From positions 32,608 through 96,607 of the forward strand of contig DWZP01000012.1 of NCBI GenBank assembly GCA_019117495.1: 64,000 nt of DNA, given 5' to 3'. Source of the stretch: Fusicatenibacter_A intestinipullorum (lineage in GTDB: Bacteria; Bacillota; Negativicutes; Acidaminococcales; Acidaminococcaceae). This document shows positions 15,459 through 23,115 of this stretch, one piece after another (position 1 is the stretch's first letter; each line of letters begins with the position of its first letter). The position numbers and the translations under genes are program-made. The notes beneath the pieces were generated by a model, which was not told where the DNA came from, did not search any database, and saw only the letters and a list, made by a program, of their open reading frames with translations.

Positions 15459-17774
15459 TTACAAAATTTCGTCGCGGACAAGCTGGTTAATCATTTTTTG
15501 TTTGCCTAGAACCCATAATAAATCGCCTTTTTCGAACACAAGCGAAATATTGGGGTTTACTATGGTGTAGCTGCCGCGTTCAAGGCCTATTACAAGGCAA
15601 TGCCATTTGTTGCGGATATCGGTAGATTTTATGGACTTGCCAAGCAGCGGTGAATGTTTATCAACCGTAATGGCGCAGGGCATAAAAGCAATATCGTGGC
15701 GGCCTTCGGCTTCGTTAACAAGCATAAACTGGCGCATGCTTACGGGAGAATCGAGCATGGTAAGGCCAAGATTTTTATTTTTTATGGCGGCATTTAAAAG
15801 TTTAAAATGCGCTTTAGTGCCGATAATTAAAAGCTTTGTTCCGGCGGTGATTGTAAAGCTGCCGCCCGGCATATCATGAATCTGCCTGCCGGTATCGGCC
15901 TGCAAAACATTACAGCCGTAAGATTCGCGCAGGGCAAGGTTCAGCAGGGTCTGCCCGGCAGTAACGGAACCTTCTTCCACTTTGTAGTGGGCTAACTGCA
16001 AATCTTCGTCAAACCAGCCGTAAGGAGTGTGTTCGCCCGATTCTTTTAAAGCCTGGCGGTGTTTTAACATATGGCGCTCGTTAAGGTTAACCAAAAAGCG
16101 CGATTCCATACGCAGGTATTCGCCCATCAGCCAGTCGGAAGAAGAAATAAAGTAGGCCGTAATTAAAGTTGCGGCGGCGGCAAAAAATTCAGACAGGTTT
16201 AAAATCCAGGCAAATACAAAGAAGATAAAGCCTGCGGCGGCAATAATTTTTAATAGGATGAGCACCATAAGCGGAATATGGTTGCTGCGTTTTTCAAACC
16301 ACAGTACGGAAAACAGTTCCGAACGCCTGGTGCGGTTAACAAGGATTGCGCGTAAAAACGGTGCCGCTATAATAAAGGTAAGCACGGCGGTAATAATATC
16401 TGCATAAGGCAGTTTTAAACTATCGCGCAGGTAACTGCTTAAATAATATTCCGCAAACAGCGCTATCGCCGTCAGTAGTGTTGTAAAAATCAGCATGCGC
16501 GTAAAATATTCCCGCAAAAAATTACTCCAGTCCGTGGTGGCTCTGGTGCTAATATTTTTTTCAGTGTAACGGTCAAGCCAGTCGTTAACACGCTGCGGCA
16601 GCAGGCGGCGGATAATTTTATAAGCCGGGTCAGCAGCCATAATGCAGAACGGCGTGGTAAAAGTCGTCATAACGGATACGGCAACGATGATAGGATAAAT
16701 AAAATCGCTGATAACGCCGAGGCTCATGCCCAAAGAAGCAATAATGAAGGAAAATTCACCAATCTGCGCCAGGCTGAAACCGCATAAAATTGAAGTTTGC
16801 AGGTTTTGCCCGGAAAGCAGAACGCCGCCGGCGGAAAAAATAAGTTTGCCGGCAATGGTAACGATAATAAGCACGATAATGGGCAGCCAGTATTCCACAA
16901 GCAGTGCTGGGTCTACCAGCATACCGACGGAAACGAAGAACACTGCGCCGAAAATATCTTTTACCGGGGTGAAAAGGTGCTCGATTTTTTCGGAATTCGG
17001 CGCTTCGGCAATAAGTGAACCCATTATAAAAGCGCCAAGCGCGGCGGAAAAGCCGAGATGCGTTGCCAGAACAACCATGCCGAGGCAAAGGCCGATAGAG
17101 GTAACAAGCATCGTTTCGTTGTTCATCAGTTTCAGCGAGCGTTTATAAAAGGTAGGCACAAGGTAAATGCCAAGCACAAACCACAATACCAGAAAGAACA
17201 GCAGGCGCATAACGCTGGCCAAAAGCTCCGTGCCGGAAATGCCCGCGGAGGCAGCAAGTGTGGAAAGCAGAACCATCATGATAATACCGGCAATGTCTTC
17301 TACAATTAATATGCCAAAAACCATTTCGGTAAAGCGTTTGCCCTTCATTTTTAAATCTTCAAAGGCTTTTATAATGATGGTTGTGGATGACATGGAAAGC
17401 ATGCCGCCCAAAAACAGGCTGTTCATGTAGCTCCAGCCCATAAGCGTACCCGCGCCGTAGCCAAGTGAAAGCAAGCCGGCAATTTCCACTATGGTTGCAA
17501 TAAAGGCGGTATTGCCAACTTGTTTCAGCTTGTTGAAACTGAATTCCAGCCCAAGTGAAAACATCAAAAAGATAATGCCTATTTCAGACCAGGTGTGGAT
17601 GTTGTTAAAATCCGTAACCGTCGGGAAAAAGGAAAAATGCGGGCCGGTAATAAAACCGGCAACGATGTATCCGAGTACAAGCGGTTGATTGAGCTTTTTA
17701 AAAAGAATGGTAGTAATACCTGCTACCAGCAAAATCATAGCGAGGTCGGAAACGATTGGTGGTAAATGCGCCAT
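15459..17774 (-). CDS. CPA2-family cation:proton antiporter (Kef-type) with TrkA-C domains
   Basis: 771-residue inner-membrane K+/H+ or Na+/H+ antiporter. The first about 390 residues contain some 12 hydrophobic segments with hallmark sequences GYIVAGFITGPH, GIIFLMFSLGLEFS and GILIVEDIAGI; a further membrane region lies at about 420-560. Two TrkA-C ligand-binding units follow (about 575-655 and 690-765, ending in EKGDLLWVLG). No TrkA-N nucleotide-binding domain is present. A strong AGGAGG site precedes the ATG on the minus strand. Confidence 0.92.
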   Translation of the reverse strand: MAHLPPIVSDLAMILLVAGITTILFKKLNQPLVLGYIVAGFITGPHFSFFPTVTDFNNIHTWSEIGIIFLMFSLGLEFSFNKLKQVGNTAFIATIVEIAGLLSLGYGAGTLMGWSYMNSLFLGGMLSMSSTTIIIKAFEDLKMKGKRFTEMVFGILIVEDIAGIIMMVLLSTLAASAGISGTELLASVMRLLFFLVLWFVLGIYLVPTFYKRSLKLMNNETMLVTSIGLCLGMVVLATHLGFSAALGAFIMGSLIAEAPNSEKIEHLFTPVKDIFGAVFFVSVGMLVDPALLVEYWLPIIVLIIVTIAGKLIFSAGGVLLSGQNLQTSILCGFSLAQIGEFSFIIASLGMSLGVISDFIYPIIVAVSVMTTFTTPFCIMAADPAYKIIRRLLPQRVNDWLDRYTEKNISTRATTDWSNFLREYFTRMLIFTTLLTAIALFAEYYLSSYLRDSLKLPYADIITAVLTFIIAAPFLRAILVNRTRRSELFSVLWFEKRSNHIPLMVLILLKIIAAAGFIFFVFAWILNLSEFFAAAATLITAYFISSSDWLMGEYLRMESRFLVNLNERHMLKHRQALKESGEHTPYGWFDEDLQLAHYKVEEGSVTAGQTLLNLALRESYGCNVLQADTGRQIHDMPGGSFTITAGTKLLIIGTKAHFKLLNAAIKNKNLGLTMLDSPVSMRQFMLVNEAEGRHDIAFMPCAITVDKHSPLLGKSIKSTDIRNKWHCLVIGLERGSYTIVNPNISLVFEKGDLLWVLGKQKMINQLVRDEIL

Positions 17775-17958
17775 CTAAGGTTCCTCCTTACTTTTGTAAA
17801 ATAAGATAAGCGACAAATAAAAAGAAATGTTGTATAATAAAATAGGTTTAATGTTTATAAGCGGCAGTAAAAAACGCCACTATATTATTATACAATGACA
17901 CAGTACTTTTTAACAAGGCATACTGTTTGCAAAATATTTGAAAATACGGAGGCAAAGC

Positions 17959-18825
17959 ATGAATACAGATTTGATTTTGATTAACGGCGATATAGTTGAC
18001 CGTAAAGAAGGGCTTATTGAATACTGCGACCGCGGGCATCAGTTTGGCGATGGTGTTTTTGAAATTGTGCCGGTTTATAACGGCAAGGTTTTTGGCATGA
18101 TTCCTCACATGGAAAACCTTTTTACTTCCGTAACGCGTTTAAAGATCCCTGCCGTTTATATGGTGGAAGAACTGGTTGAGTTTCATGAAGCGTTAATAAA
18201 AGCCACCGGTATGGAAAACGGCGAAATTTATACGCAGGTTACACGCGGCAGTGCGCCGTTCGGGCTGGCTTTTCCGGAAATGAGCGTGCCGCAGCTTGTA
18301 ATGCAGCCTGTTTTTACAGACCGCTCTCAGCTTGCTGAAGCACAGCAGAAAGGTGTAAAGCTCATTACCGAAAAAGACCTGCGCTGGCAGCATTGCGACG
18401 TTAATACTTTAAACCGTCTGCCGGAAGTAATGGCACGCCAGAAAGCCGCTATCAGCGGCGCGTTTGACGCTTTGTTTGTGCGCGACGGAAAAATTACCGA
18501 AACAACCGAAAGCAGCTTTATGCTTGTAAAAGATGAAGTTTTGTGGACGGCTCCGGAAAACGAAAATATTCATAAAAATATTACGCGTAAAGTAATTAAA
18601 GAACGCCTGGCGCTTGATTTGGGCATGCCGGTTGTAGAGAAAAATTTTGACGTGGATTTTGCGTTAAAAGCAGAAGAAGCCTTTATCTGCGGGCAGCGAT
18701 GCGAAATTGTGCCCGTAGTTAAAATAGACCGCAAACTGCTGAACGGCGGCGAAGTTGGCAAAGTAGTGCCGCAGCTTTTAGAGGCTTATAAAAATTTTGT
18801 TGCCAAAGAATGCCCGGCAAGGTAA
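17959..18825 (+). CDS. Class IV aminotransferase homologue lacking the catalytic lysine
   Basis: 288 residues, start ATG 17959 after a CGGAGG site. Fold and length match D-amino-acid aminotransferase/branched-chain aminotransferase type PLP enzymes: CDRGHQFGDGVFE, YTQVTRGSAPFG, DLRWQHCDVNTLNRL, GKITETTESSF. The PLP-binding Lys that sits in the CDIKSLN-like motif of D-amino-acid aminotransferase is Asn149 here (codon AAT 18403-18405). The phosphate-binding Arg position is Asn53, the substrate Tyr is Phe34, and the Arg and His of the carboxylate trap are Phe101 and Leu103. The cofactor-ring Glu is kept (Glu181). It is therefore probably not a working D-amino-acid transaminase. It heads a cluster with an ECF-like membrane protein, an Fe-hydrogenase regulator and hydG. 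Motif positions of the reference enzyme are from memory. Confidence 0.85.
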   Translation: MNTDLILINGDIVDRKEGLIEYCDRGHQFGDGVFEIVPVYNGKVFGMIPHMENLFTSVTRLKIPAVYMVEELVEFHEALIKATGMENGEIYTQVTRGSAPFGLAFPEMSVPQLVMQPVFTDRSQLAEAQQKGVKLITEKDLRWQHCDVNTLNRLPEVMARQKAAISGAFDALFVRDGKITETTESSFMLVKDEVLWTAPENENIHKNITRKVIKERLALDLGMPVVEKNFDVDFALKAEEAFICGQRCEIVPVVKIDRKLLNGGEVGKVVPQLLEAYKNFVAKECPAR

Positions 18826-18831
18826 TAAATT

Positions 18832-19320
18832 ATGGATAAAACTTTAGTGCGCGGGGCAATGCTTATTGCTCTGACGGTTGTTTTGCAGTCGCTGCGCCTT
18901 TTTATACCGCTGCCGCCAATGGCAAGCATGTTTTTTATAGGTACGCTGGTTAATATGATGCTTGCCATTACCGTGCGCCTTGCGGGTTTAAAACCGGCGC
19001 TGCTGGCAGTTGTGCTGCTTCCGTTTTTTGCATATTTGCAGGGGCAGCTGCCAATACCGCTTTTAATACCGGTAGTTATCGGCGGCAACGCCGTGTTTGT
19101 GCTTATCTGCCATTGGGCATGGCATCGCGGGCTTATGCTGGCGCCGCTTGCCAAAACAATCTGCATGTTTACGTCAAGCCTTGTGCTTTTAAAAGTGCTG
19201 GCGCTGCCTGAAAAAATGGTATTTGCCATTGGTTTTATGATGGGCTGGCCGCAGATGGTAACAGGTATTTGCGGCATATTGCTGGCAAGGTTAATTACAA
19301 AACGCACAGCAAACTTTTAA
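18832..19320 (+). CDS. Membrane protein resembling an ECF transporter substrate-binding (S) subunit
   Basis: 162 residues almost wholly hydrophobic, with about five or six helices: an N-terminal LIALTVVLQSLRLFIPLPP opening typical of S components, and later LLIPVVIGGNAVFVLI. It contains no ATPase or coupling subunit of its own; those would have to be shared from elsewhere. It begins six bases after the aminotransferase homologue and precedes the hydrogenase regulator, so the four genes probably form one transcript. Substrate is unknown; identification is by overall pattern. Confidence 0.65.
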   Translation: MDKTLVRGAMLIALTVVLQSLRLFIPLPPMASMFFIGTLVNMMLAITVRLAGLKPALLAVVLLPFFAYLQGQLPIPLLIPVVIGGNAVFVLICHWAWHRGLMLAPLAKTICMFTSSLVLLKVLALPEKMVFAIGFMMGWPQMVTGICGILLARLITKRTANF

Positions 19321-19335
19321 TATGGGGGCATTGTT

Positions 19336-19587
19336 ATGGATACAAGAGTGGTACTTTTGGGCATTATTGTAGAAAACACTGCCGCTGTTGAAGAACTGAA
19401 TGCTATTTTGCATAATTACGGCAGTTATATTATCGGGCGCATGGGGCTGCCCTACCGCGAGAAAAATCTGCATATTATCAGCATAGTTCTTGATGCGCCG
19501 CAGAATATTATCAGCGCGCTTGCAGGAAAAATCGGCATGCTGTCGGGAGTTACAGCCAAAGCGCTTTATGCCGGAAAACAGGCTTAG
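19336..19587 (+). CDS. TM1266-type iron-only hydrogenase system regulator (ACT-like)
   Basis: 83 residues with the compact ferredoxin-like ACT/NikR C-terminal pattern: RVVLLGIIVEN, AVEELNAILHNYG, IIGRMGLPYREKNLHIISIVLDA, and a short C-terminal helix. Small proteins like this usually sit next to H-cluster maturation genes, and hydG is indeed the next gene. Its biochemical role is not established. GGGGG site just upstream of the ATG. Confidence 0.82.
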   Translation: MDTRVVLLGIIVENTAAVEELNAILHNYGSYIIGRMGLPYREKNLHIISIVLDAPQNIISALAGKIGMLSGVTAKALYAGKQA

Positions 19588-19612
19588 TCCTTAATGCCTT
19601 AGGGCTTTTTTA
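19586..19612 (+). terminator. Weak terminator or attenuator between the regulator and hydG
   Basis: Stem AGTCCT (19586-19591) with AGGGCT (19601-19606), one G-U pair, followed by six T. It could reduce readthrough into hydG. Confidence 0.45.
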
Positions 19613-19666
19613 TAGGAGAAATACTGACAGGGAAGGTTCGTCCTGACCTTTAAGGAGGAAAATCAA

Positions 19667-21082
19667 ATGTATGATGCAAAATCAATGAAGGCCGAAGAAT
19701 TTATTGACCATAACGAGATTATGGCAACATTGGAATATGCCGCAGCCAATAAAAACAATGCTGCCCTTATTTCCGAGATTATTGAAAAGGCAAAACTGCG
19801 CAAAGGCTTAAGCCACCGCGAAGCAGCGGTACTGCTGGACTGCGAACTGGAGGATAAAAACGCGGAAATTTTTGCGCTGGCAGAACAGATAAAAAAAGAT
19901 TTTTACGGCAACCGCATTGTTATGTTTGCACCGCTCTATCTTTCCAATTACTGCATTAACGGCTGTGTGTACTGCCCGTATCACAGCGTAAATAAACACA
20001 TTGCGCGCAAAAAACTCACGCAGGATGAAATCCGCGCCGAAGTTATTGCCTTGCAGGATATGGGGCATAAACGACTTGCACTGGAAGCCGGTGAAGACCC
20101 GGTTAATAACCCTATTGAATATATTCTTGAATCAATTAAAACAATTTACAGCATTAAACATAAAAACGGCGCAATCCGCAGGGTAAACGTTAACATTGCT
20201 GCAACTACGGTTGAAAACTACCGCAAATTAAAAGAAGCCGGTATCGGCACCTATATTCTTTTTCAGGAAACCTATCATAAAGAAAGTTATGAAAAACTGC
20301 ATCCCTATGGGCCAAAAAGCAATTATGCCTACCATACCGAAGCAATGGACAGGGCAATGGAAGGCGGCATAGACGATGTTGGCCTCGGCGTATTGTTCGG
20401 GCTTGAACTTTACCGCTACGAATTTGCAGGGCTTTTAATGCACGCAGAACATCTGGAAGCAGTTCACGGTGTTGGCCCGCATACAATCAGCGTTCCGCGC
20501 ATCTGCCCGGCAGATGATATTGACCCGTCTGCTTTCGATAACAGCATCAGCGACGATATTTTTGAAAAGCTTGTTGCCTGCATCCGCATCAGCGTGCCTT
20601 ACACCGGCATGATTGTATCAACCCGTGAAAGCCAGCGCGCCCGCGAAAGAGTGCTGCACCTCGGCATTTCGCAAATCAGCGGCGGTTCCCGCACCAGCGT
20701 TGGCGGCTATGCCGAGCCGGAAAAAGAAAATGATTCGGCCCAGTTTGATGTAAGCGATAACCGTACACTGGATGAAGTTGTTGGCTGGCTGATGGAACTT
20801 GGCTATATTCCGAGCTTCTGTACTGCCTGCTACCGCGCAGGGCGTACCGGCGACCGCTTTATGAGCCTCTGCAAGAGCGGGCAGATTCAAAACTGCTGCC
20901 ACCCCAATGCGCTGATGACCTTAAAAGAATATCTGGTAGATTACGCTTCTCCGCATGTAAAAGAGCTGGGTGACGAACTTATTGCCAGGGAAATTTATAA
21001 TATTCCCAATGAAAAAGTGCGTGAACTTGTGGAACGCCATTTGAAGGATATTGAAGAAGGCGAACGCGACTTCAGAATTTAA
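19667..21082 (+). CDS. hydG: [FeFe] hydrogenase H-cluster maturase HydG (radical SAM tyrosine lyase)
   Basis: Cleaves tyrosine to make the CO and CN ligands of the [FeFe] hydrogenase active site. The radical SAM cluster motif CINGCVYC lies near residue 97, preceded by FAPLYLSNY as in HydG and ThiH. The HydG-specific C-terminal auxiliary cluster site is visible as CTACYRAGRTG with a third Cys about 22 residues later (SLCKSG), which distinguishes HydG from ThiH. 471 residues is normal. HydE, HydF and the hydrogenase itself are not in this window. An AAGGAGG site precedes the ATG. Confidence 0.95.
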   Translation: MYDAKSMKAEEFIDHNEIMATLEYAAANKNNAALISEIIEKAKLRKGLSHREAAVLLDCELEDKNAEIFALAEQIKKDFYGNRIVMFAPLYLSNYCINGCVYCPYHSVNKHIARKKLTQDEIRAEVIALQDMGHKRLALEAGEDPVNNPIEYILESIKTIYSIKHKNGAIRRVNVNIAATTVENYRKLKEAGIGTYILFQETYHKESYEKLHPYGPKSNYAYHTEAMDRAMEGGIDDVGLGVLFGLELYRYEFAGLLMHAEHLEAVHGVGPHTISVPRICPADDIDPSAFDNSISDDIFEKLVACIRISVPYTGMIVSTRESQRARERVLHLGISQISGGSRTSVGGYAEPEKENDSAQFDVSDNRTLDEVVGWLMELGYIPSFCTACYRAGRTGDRFMSLCKSGQIQNCCHPNALMTLKEYLVDYASPHVKELGDELIAREIYNIPNEKVRELVERHLKDIEEGERDFRI

Positions 21083-21084
21083 AA

Positions 21085-21113
21085 TTGACATTTATAATCA
21101 TATCGAATAAAAT
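21085..21113 (+). promoter_or_regulatory. Consensus promoter of the purine permease gene
   Basis: Perfect TTGACA (21085-21090), 17-bp spacer, TAAAAT (21108-21113), starting three bases after the hydG stop. Transcription would start about 21120. Confidence 0.75.
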
Positions 21114-21135
21114 TTATATGTGTATTTAATGTTTA

Positions 21136-21168
21136 AGCCGCTTTTTACAAGCGGCTCATTATTTTTGA
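21136..21168 (+). terminator. Terminator or attenuator in the permease leader
   Basis: Stem AGCCGCTT (21136-21143) with AAGCGGCT (21149-21156), loop TTTAC, followed by CATTATTTTT. It terminates hydG readthrough but also lies within the leader of the RNA started at about 21120, before the permease start. No purine riboswitch core was recognised. Confidence 0.65.
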
Positions 21169-21182
21169 AAGGCGTTGATATT

Positions 21183-22553
21183 TTGCTGGAAAATCTGTTC
21201 AAACTTAAAGAAAACGGTACCAATGCCAAAACGGAAATGATGGCCGGGATTACAACTTTTATGACTATGGCTTATATTCTGGCTGTAAACCCCGCTATTT
21301 TATCCGCATCCGGTATGGATTCCGGCGCCGTATTTACGGCAACTGCCATTGCCTCCTGCATCGGCACGCTGTTTATGGCGTTTTTTGCCAATTATCCGTT
21401 TGCGCTGGCGCCCGGCATGGGCCTGAACGCATTTTTTGCCTATACTGTTGTAGGGCAAATGGGGTATTCGTGGCAGGTTGCACTGGCTGCTGTATTTGTT
21501 GAAGGCATTTTGTTTTTCATCCTGTCGCTTACAAAAGTGCGTGAAGCAATTTTTAACTGCATACCGTTTTCGCTTAAATATGGCGTTACCGGCGGCATCG
21601 GTTTGTTTATTGCTTTTATCGGCCTGCAAAATTCGCACCTTGTTGTGGACGGCGCAACGCTGGTAAGCATTTATCCGTTTAAGGCGTCGCTTGCGAGCGG
21701 AGAGTTTTATACAACCGGTATCGGCGCGCTGCTGGCGCTGATAGGCGTAATTTTAACGGCCGTTTTAATGATAAAAAATGTGCGCGGAGCAATTTTGCTG
21801 GGCATACTTATTACCTGGGGCCTTGGAATAATTGCCGAAGTAACAGGCATTTATATTCCCGACCCGGCTAAAGGCGCATTTTCGGTAATGCCGGATTTTT
21901 CTAACGGCTTATATATACCGAGCCTGATGCCGAGCTTTATGCAGATGGATTTCAGCTATATTTTTACCTTTAATTTTGTTACCATAATGCTGTCGTTTAT
22001 GTTTGTAGATTTGTTTGACACACTGGGTACTTTAATCGGTGTTGCTTCCAAAGCCAATATGCTCGACAGGCAGGGCCGCCTGCCCAGAATCAGAGGCGCG
22101 CTGCTGGCCGACTCTGTTGCAACATCGGCAGGTGCTGTGCTCGGTACTTCTACGGTAACAACTTTTGTCGAAAGTTCTTCCGGCGTTATGGCTGGCGGCC
22201 GCACAGGCCTTACTGCTGTTACCGTGGCAATACTCTTTTTGGCCTCTTTGCTGTTTGCACCGGTATTTCTGGCAATACCGGCATTTGCAACGGCACCGGC
22301 GCTTATTATTGTAGGCTTTTTAATGCTGGCTACCGTTTTGAACATTGATTTTAACGATATGGGCGAAGCAGTGCCAGGTTTTATTGCCATTATTGCCATG
22401 CCGTTTATGTATTCTATTTCTGAAGGCATTGCGCTTGGCATAATTTCTTATGTGGTTATTAATGTTCTTTCCGGTGCGGCCGGTAAAAAGAATATCAGTA
22501 GTATTATGTATATACTGGCATTCTTGTTTGTTTTGAAATATATTTTCGTTTAA
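21183..22553 (+). CDS. NCS2-family purine permease (AzgA/PbuG/PbuO-like)
   Basis: 456-residue inner-membrane importer for hypoxanthine, guanine, adenine or related purines, with about 12-14 hydrophobic segments. Family hallmarks are LFKLKENGTNAKTEMMAGITTF at the N-terminus (shown as two parts: LFKLKENGTNAKTE and MMAGITTFMTMAYIL), ALAPGMGLNAFFAYTV and the second NCS2 motif GTSTVTTFVESSSGVMAGGR. TTG 21183 gives the usual family start and sits about 10 bases after GAAAGG; the longer GTG start at 21120 would run through the leader hairpin and is unlikely. Confidence 0.92.
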   Translation: MLENLFKLKENGTNAKTEMMAGITTFMTMAYILAVNPAILSASGMDSGAVFTATAIASCIGTLFMAFFANYPFALAPGMGLNAFFAYTVVGQMGYSWQVALAAVFVEGILFFILSLTKVREAIFNCIPFSLKYGVTGGIGLFIAFIGLQNSHLVVDGATLVSIYPFKASLASGEFYTTGIGALLALIGVILTAVLMIKNVRGAILLGILITWGLGIIAEVTGIYIPDPAKGAFSVMPDFSNGLYIPSLMPSFMQMDFSYIFTFNFVTIMLSFMFVDLFDTLGTLIGVASKANMLDRQGRLPRIRGALLADSVATSAGAVLGTSTVTTFVESSSGVMAGGRTGLTAVTVAILFLASLLFAPVFLAIPAFATAPALIIVGFLMLATVLNIDFNDMGEAVPGFIAIIAMPFMYSISEGIALGIISYVVINVLSGAAGKKNISSIMYILAFLFVLKYIFV

Positions 22554-22573
22554 AATTTAAAATTGTCATGGCA

Positions 22574-22601
22574 GGGTCGGATAACTTCCGGCTCTTTTTT
22601 T
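22574..22601 (+). terminator. Terminator after the purine permease gene
   Basis: Imperfect 8-bp stem 22574-22581 with 22587-22594 including G-U pairs, followed by seven T. Confidence 0.65.
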
Positions 22602-22811
22602 ATTGCCCAAATTGCGGGCAGAGCGGAACAAAGCCTTGTCAGATTAGTTAAAAACGCAGGTGCGTAATGTAAAATTTTTGTTAAGCAGAGCTTTAGAAAA
22701 ATGCGTATTGAAACCTTTTATAAGTTTCTACCTTAGCGCGGCAGGGGTTCGGGGTATTGCTGCGCAGACGGTGAAAAAGCGAAAAATTCAGATTTATCTT
22801 TAAAAGTGGTC

Positions 22812-22840
22812 TTTACAGGGGGGGGCAAACGTGTTATAAT
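22812..22840 (+). promoter_or_regulatory. Strong promoter of the SLH porin gene
   Basis: TTTACA (22812-22817), 17-bp spacer containing a run of eight G, TATAAT (22835-22840). The start at about 22847 leaves a leader of about 270 nt before the porin ATG. Between the permease terminator and this promoter (22602-22811) I see no gene. Confidence 0.8.
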
Positions 22841-22846
22841 GAGGCT

Positions 22847-23115
22847 GTATAAAAGACTGGGTAGTCAAAAAACATTCTCCTCAGGAACGTTTTTCAGGTT
22901 TACTCAATACTTTATACAATAAGGCTTGCCGTTTCCTCAGGGGCAGGCCTTCACTGGGGTTTATAAACCGCAGCAGGAAGAAAAATGTAATTAAGCGTTT
23001 GCAACGGTAGAGGAAACCAGGAGACTCGCACTCAGGGCAGATGCCGAAAGCATAAATTTCTTCCCCAAGCGTTTTATAAAAATAAAATGTGTTTTTCTAA
23101 AGGGAGGAAAACAAA
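22847..23115 (+). promoter_or_regulatory. Long structured 5' leader of the porin mRNA
   Basis: About 270 nt without a credible open frame but with clear hairpins. AAAAACATTC (22868-22877) pairs with 22885-22894 with one mismatch and runs into a T tract. AAGGCTTGCC (22921-22930) pairs with 22942-22951. GGTTTATAAACC (22958-22969) is self-complementary. A strong GGGAGG ribosome-binding site lies just before the ATG. This could stabilise an abundant mRNA or carry a regulatory element; I do not recognise a known riboswitch. Confidence 0.5.

Noticed and set aside
21114..21182. Purine riboswitch upstream of the NCS2 permease
   Set aside because: The leader is only about 63 nt and lacks the conserved three-way-junction sequences.
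23030..23060. Possible c-di-GMP-type riboswitch in the porin leader (CAGGGCA, GAAAGC fragments)
   Set aside because: Only scattered short fragments match; the tetraloop-receptor and GGTAG-type elements are absent.
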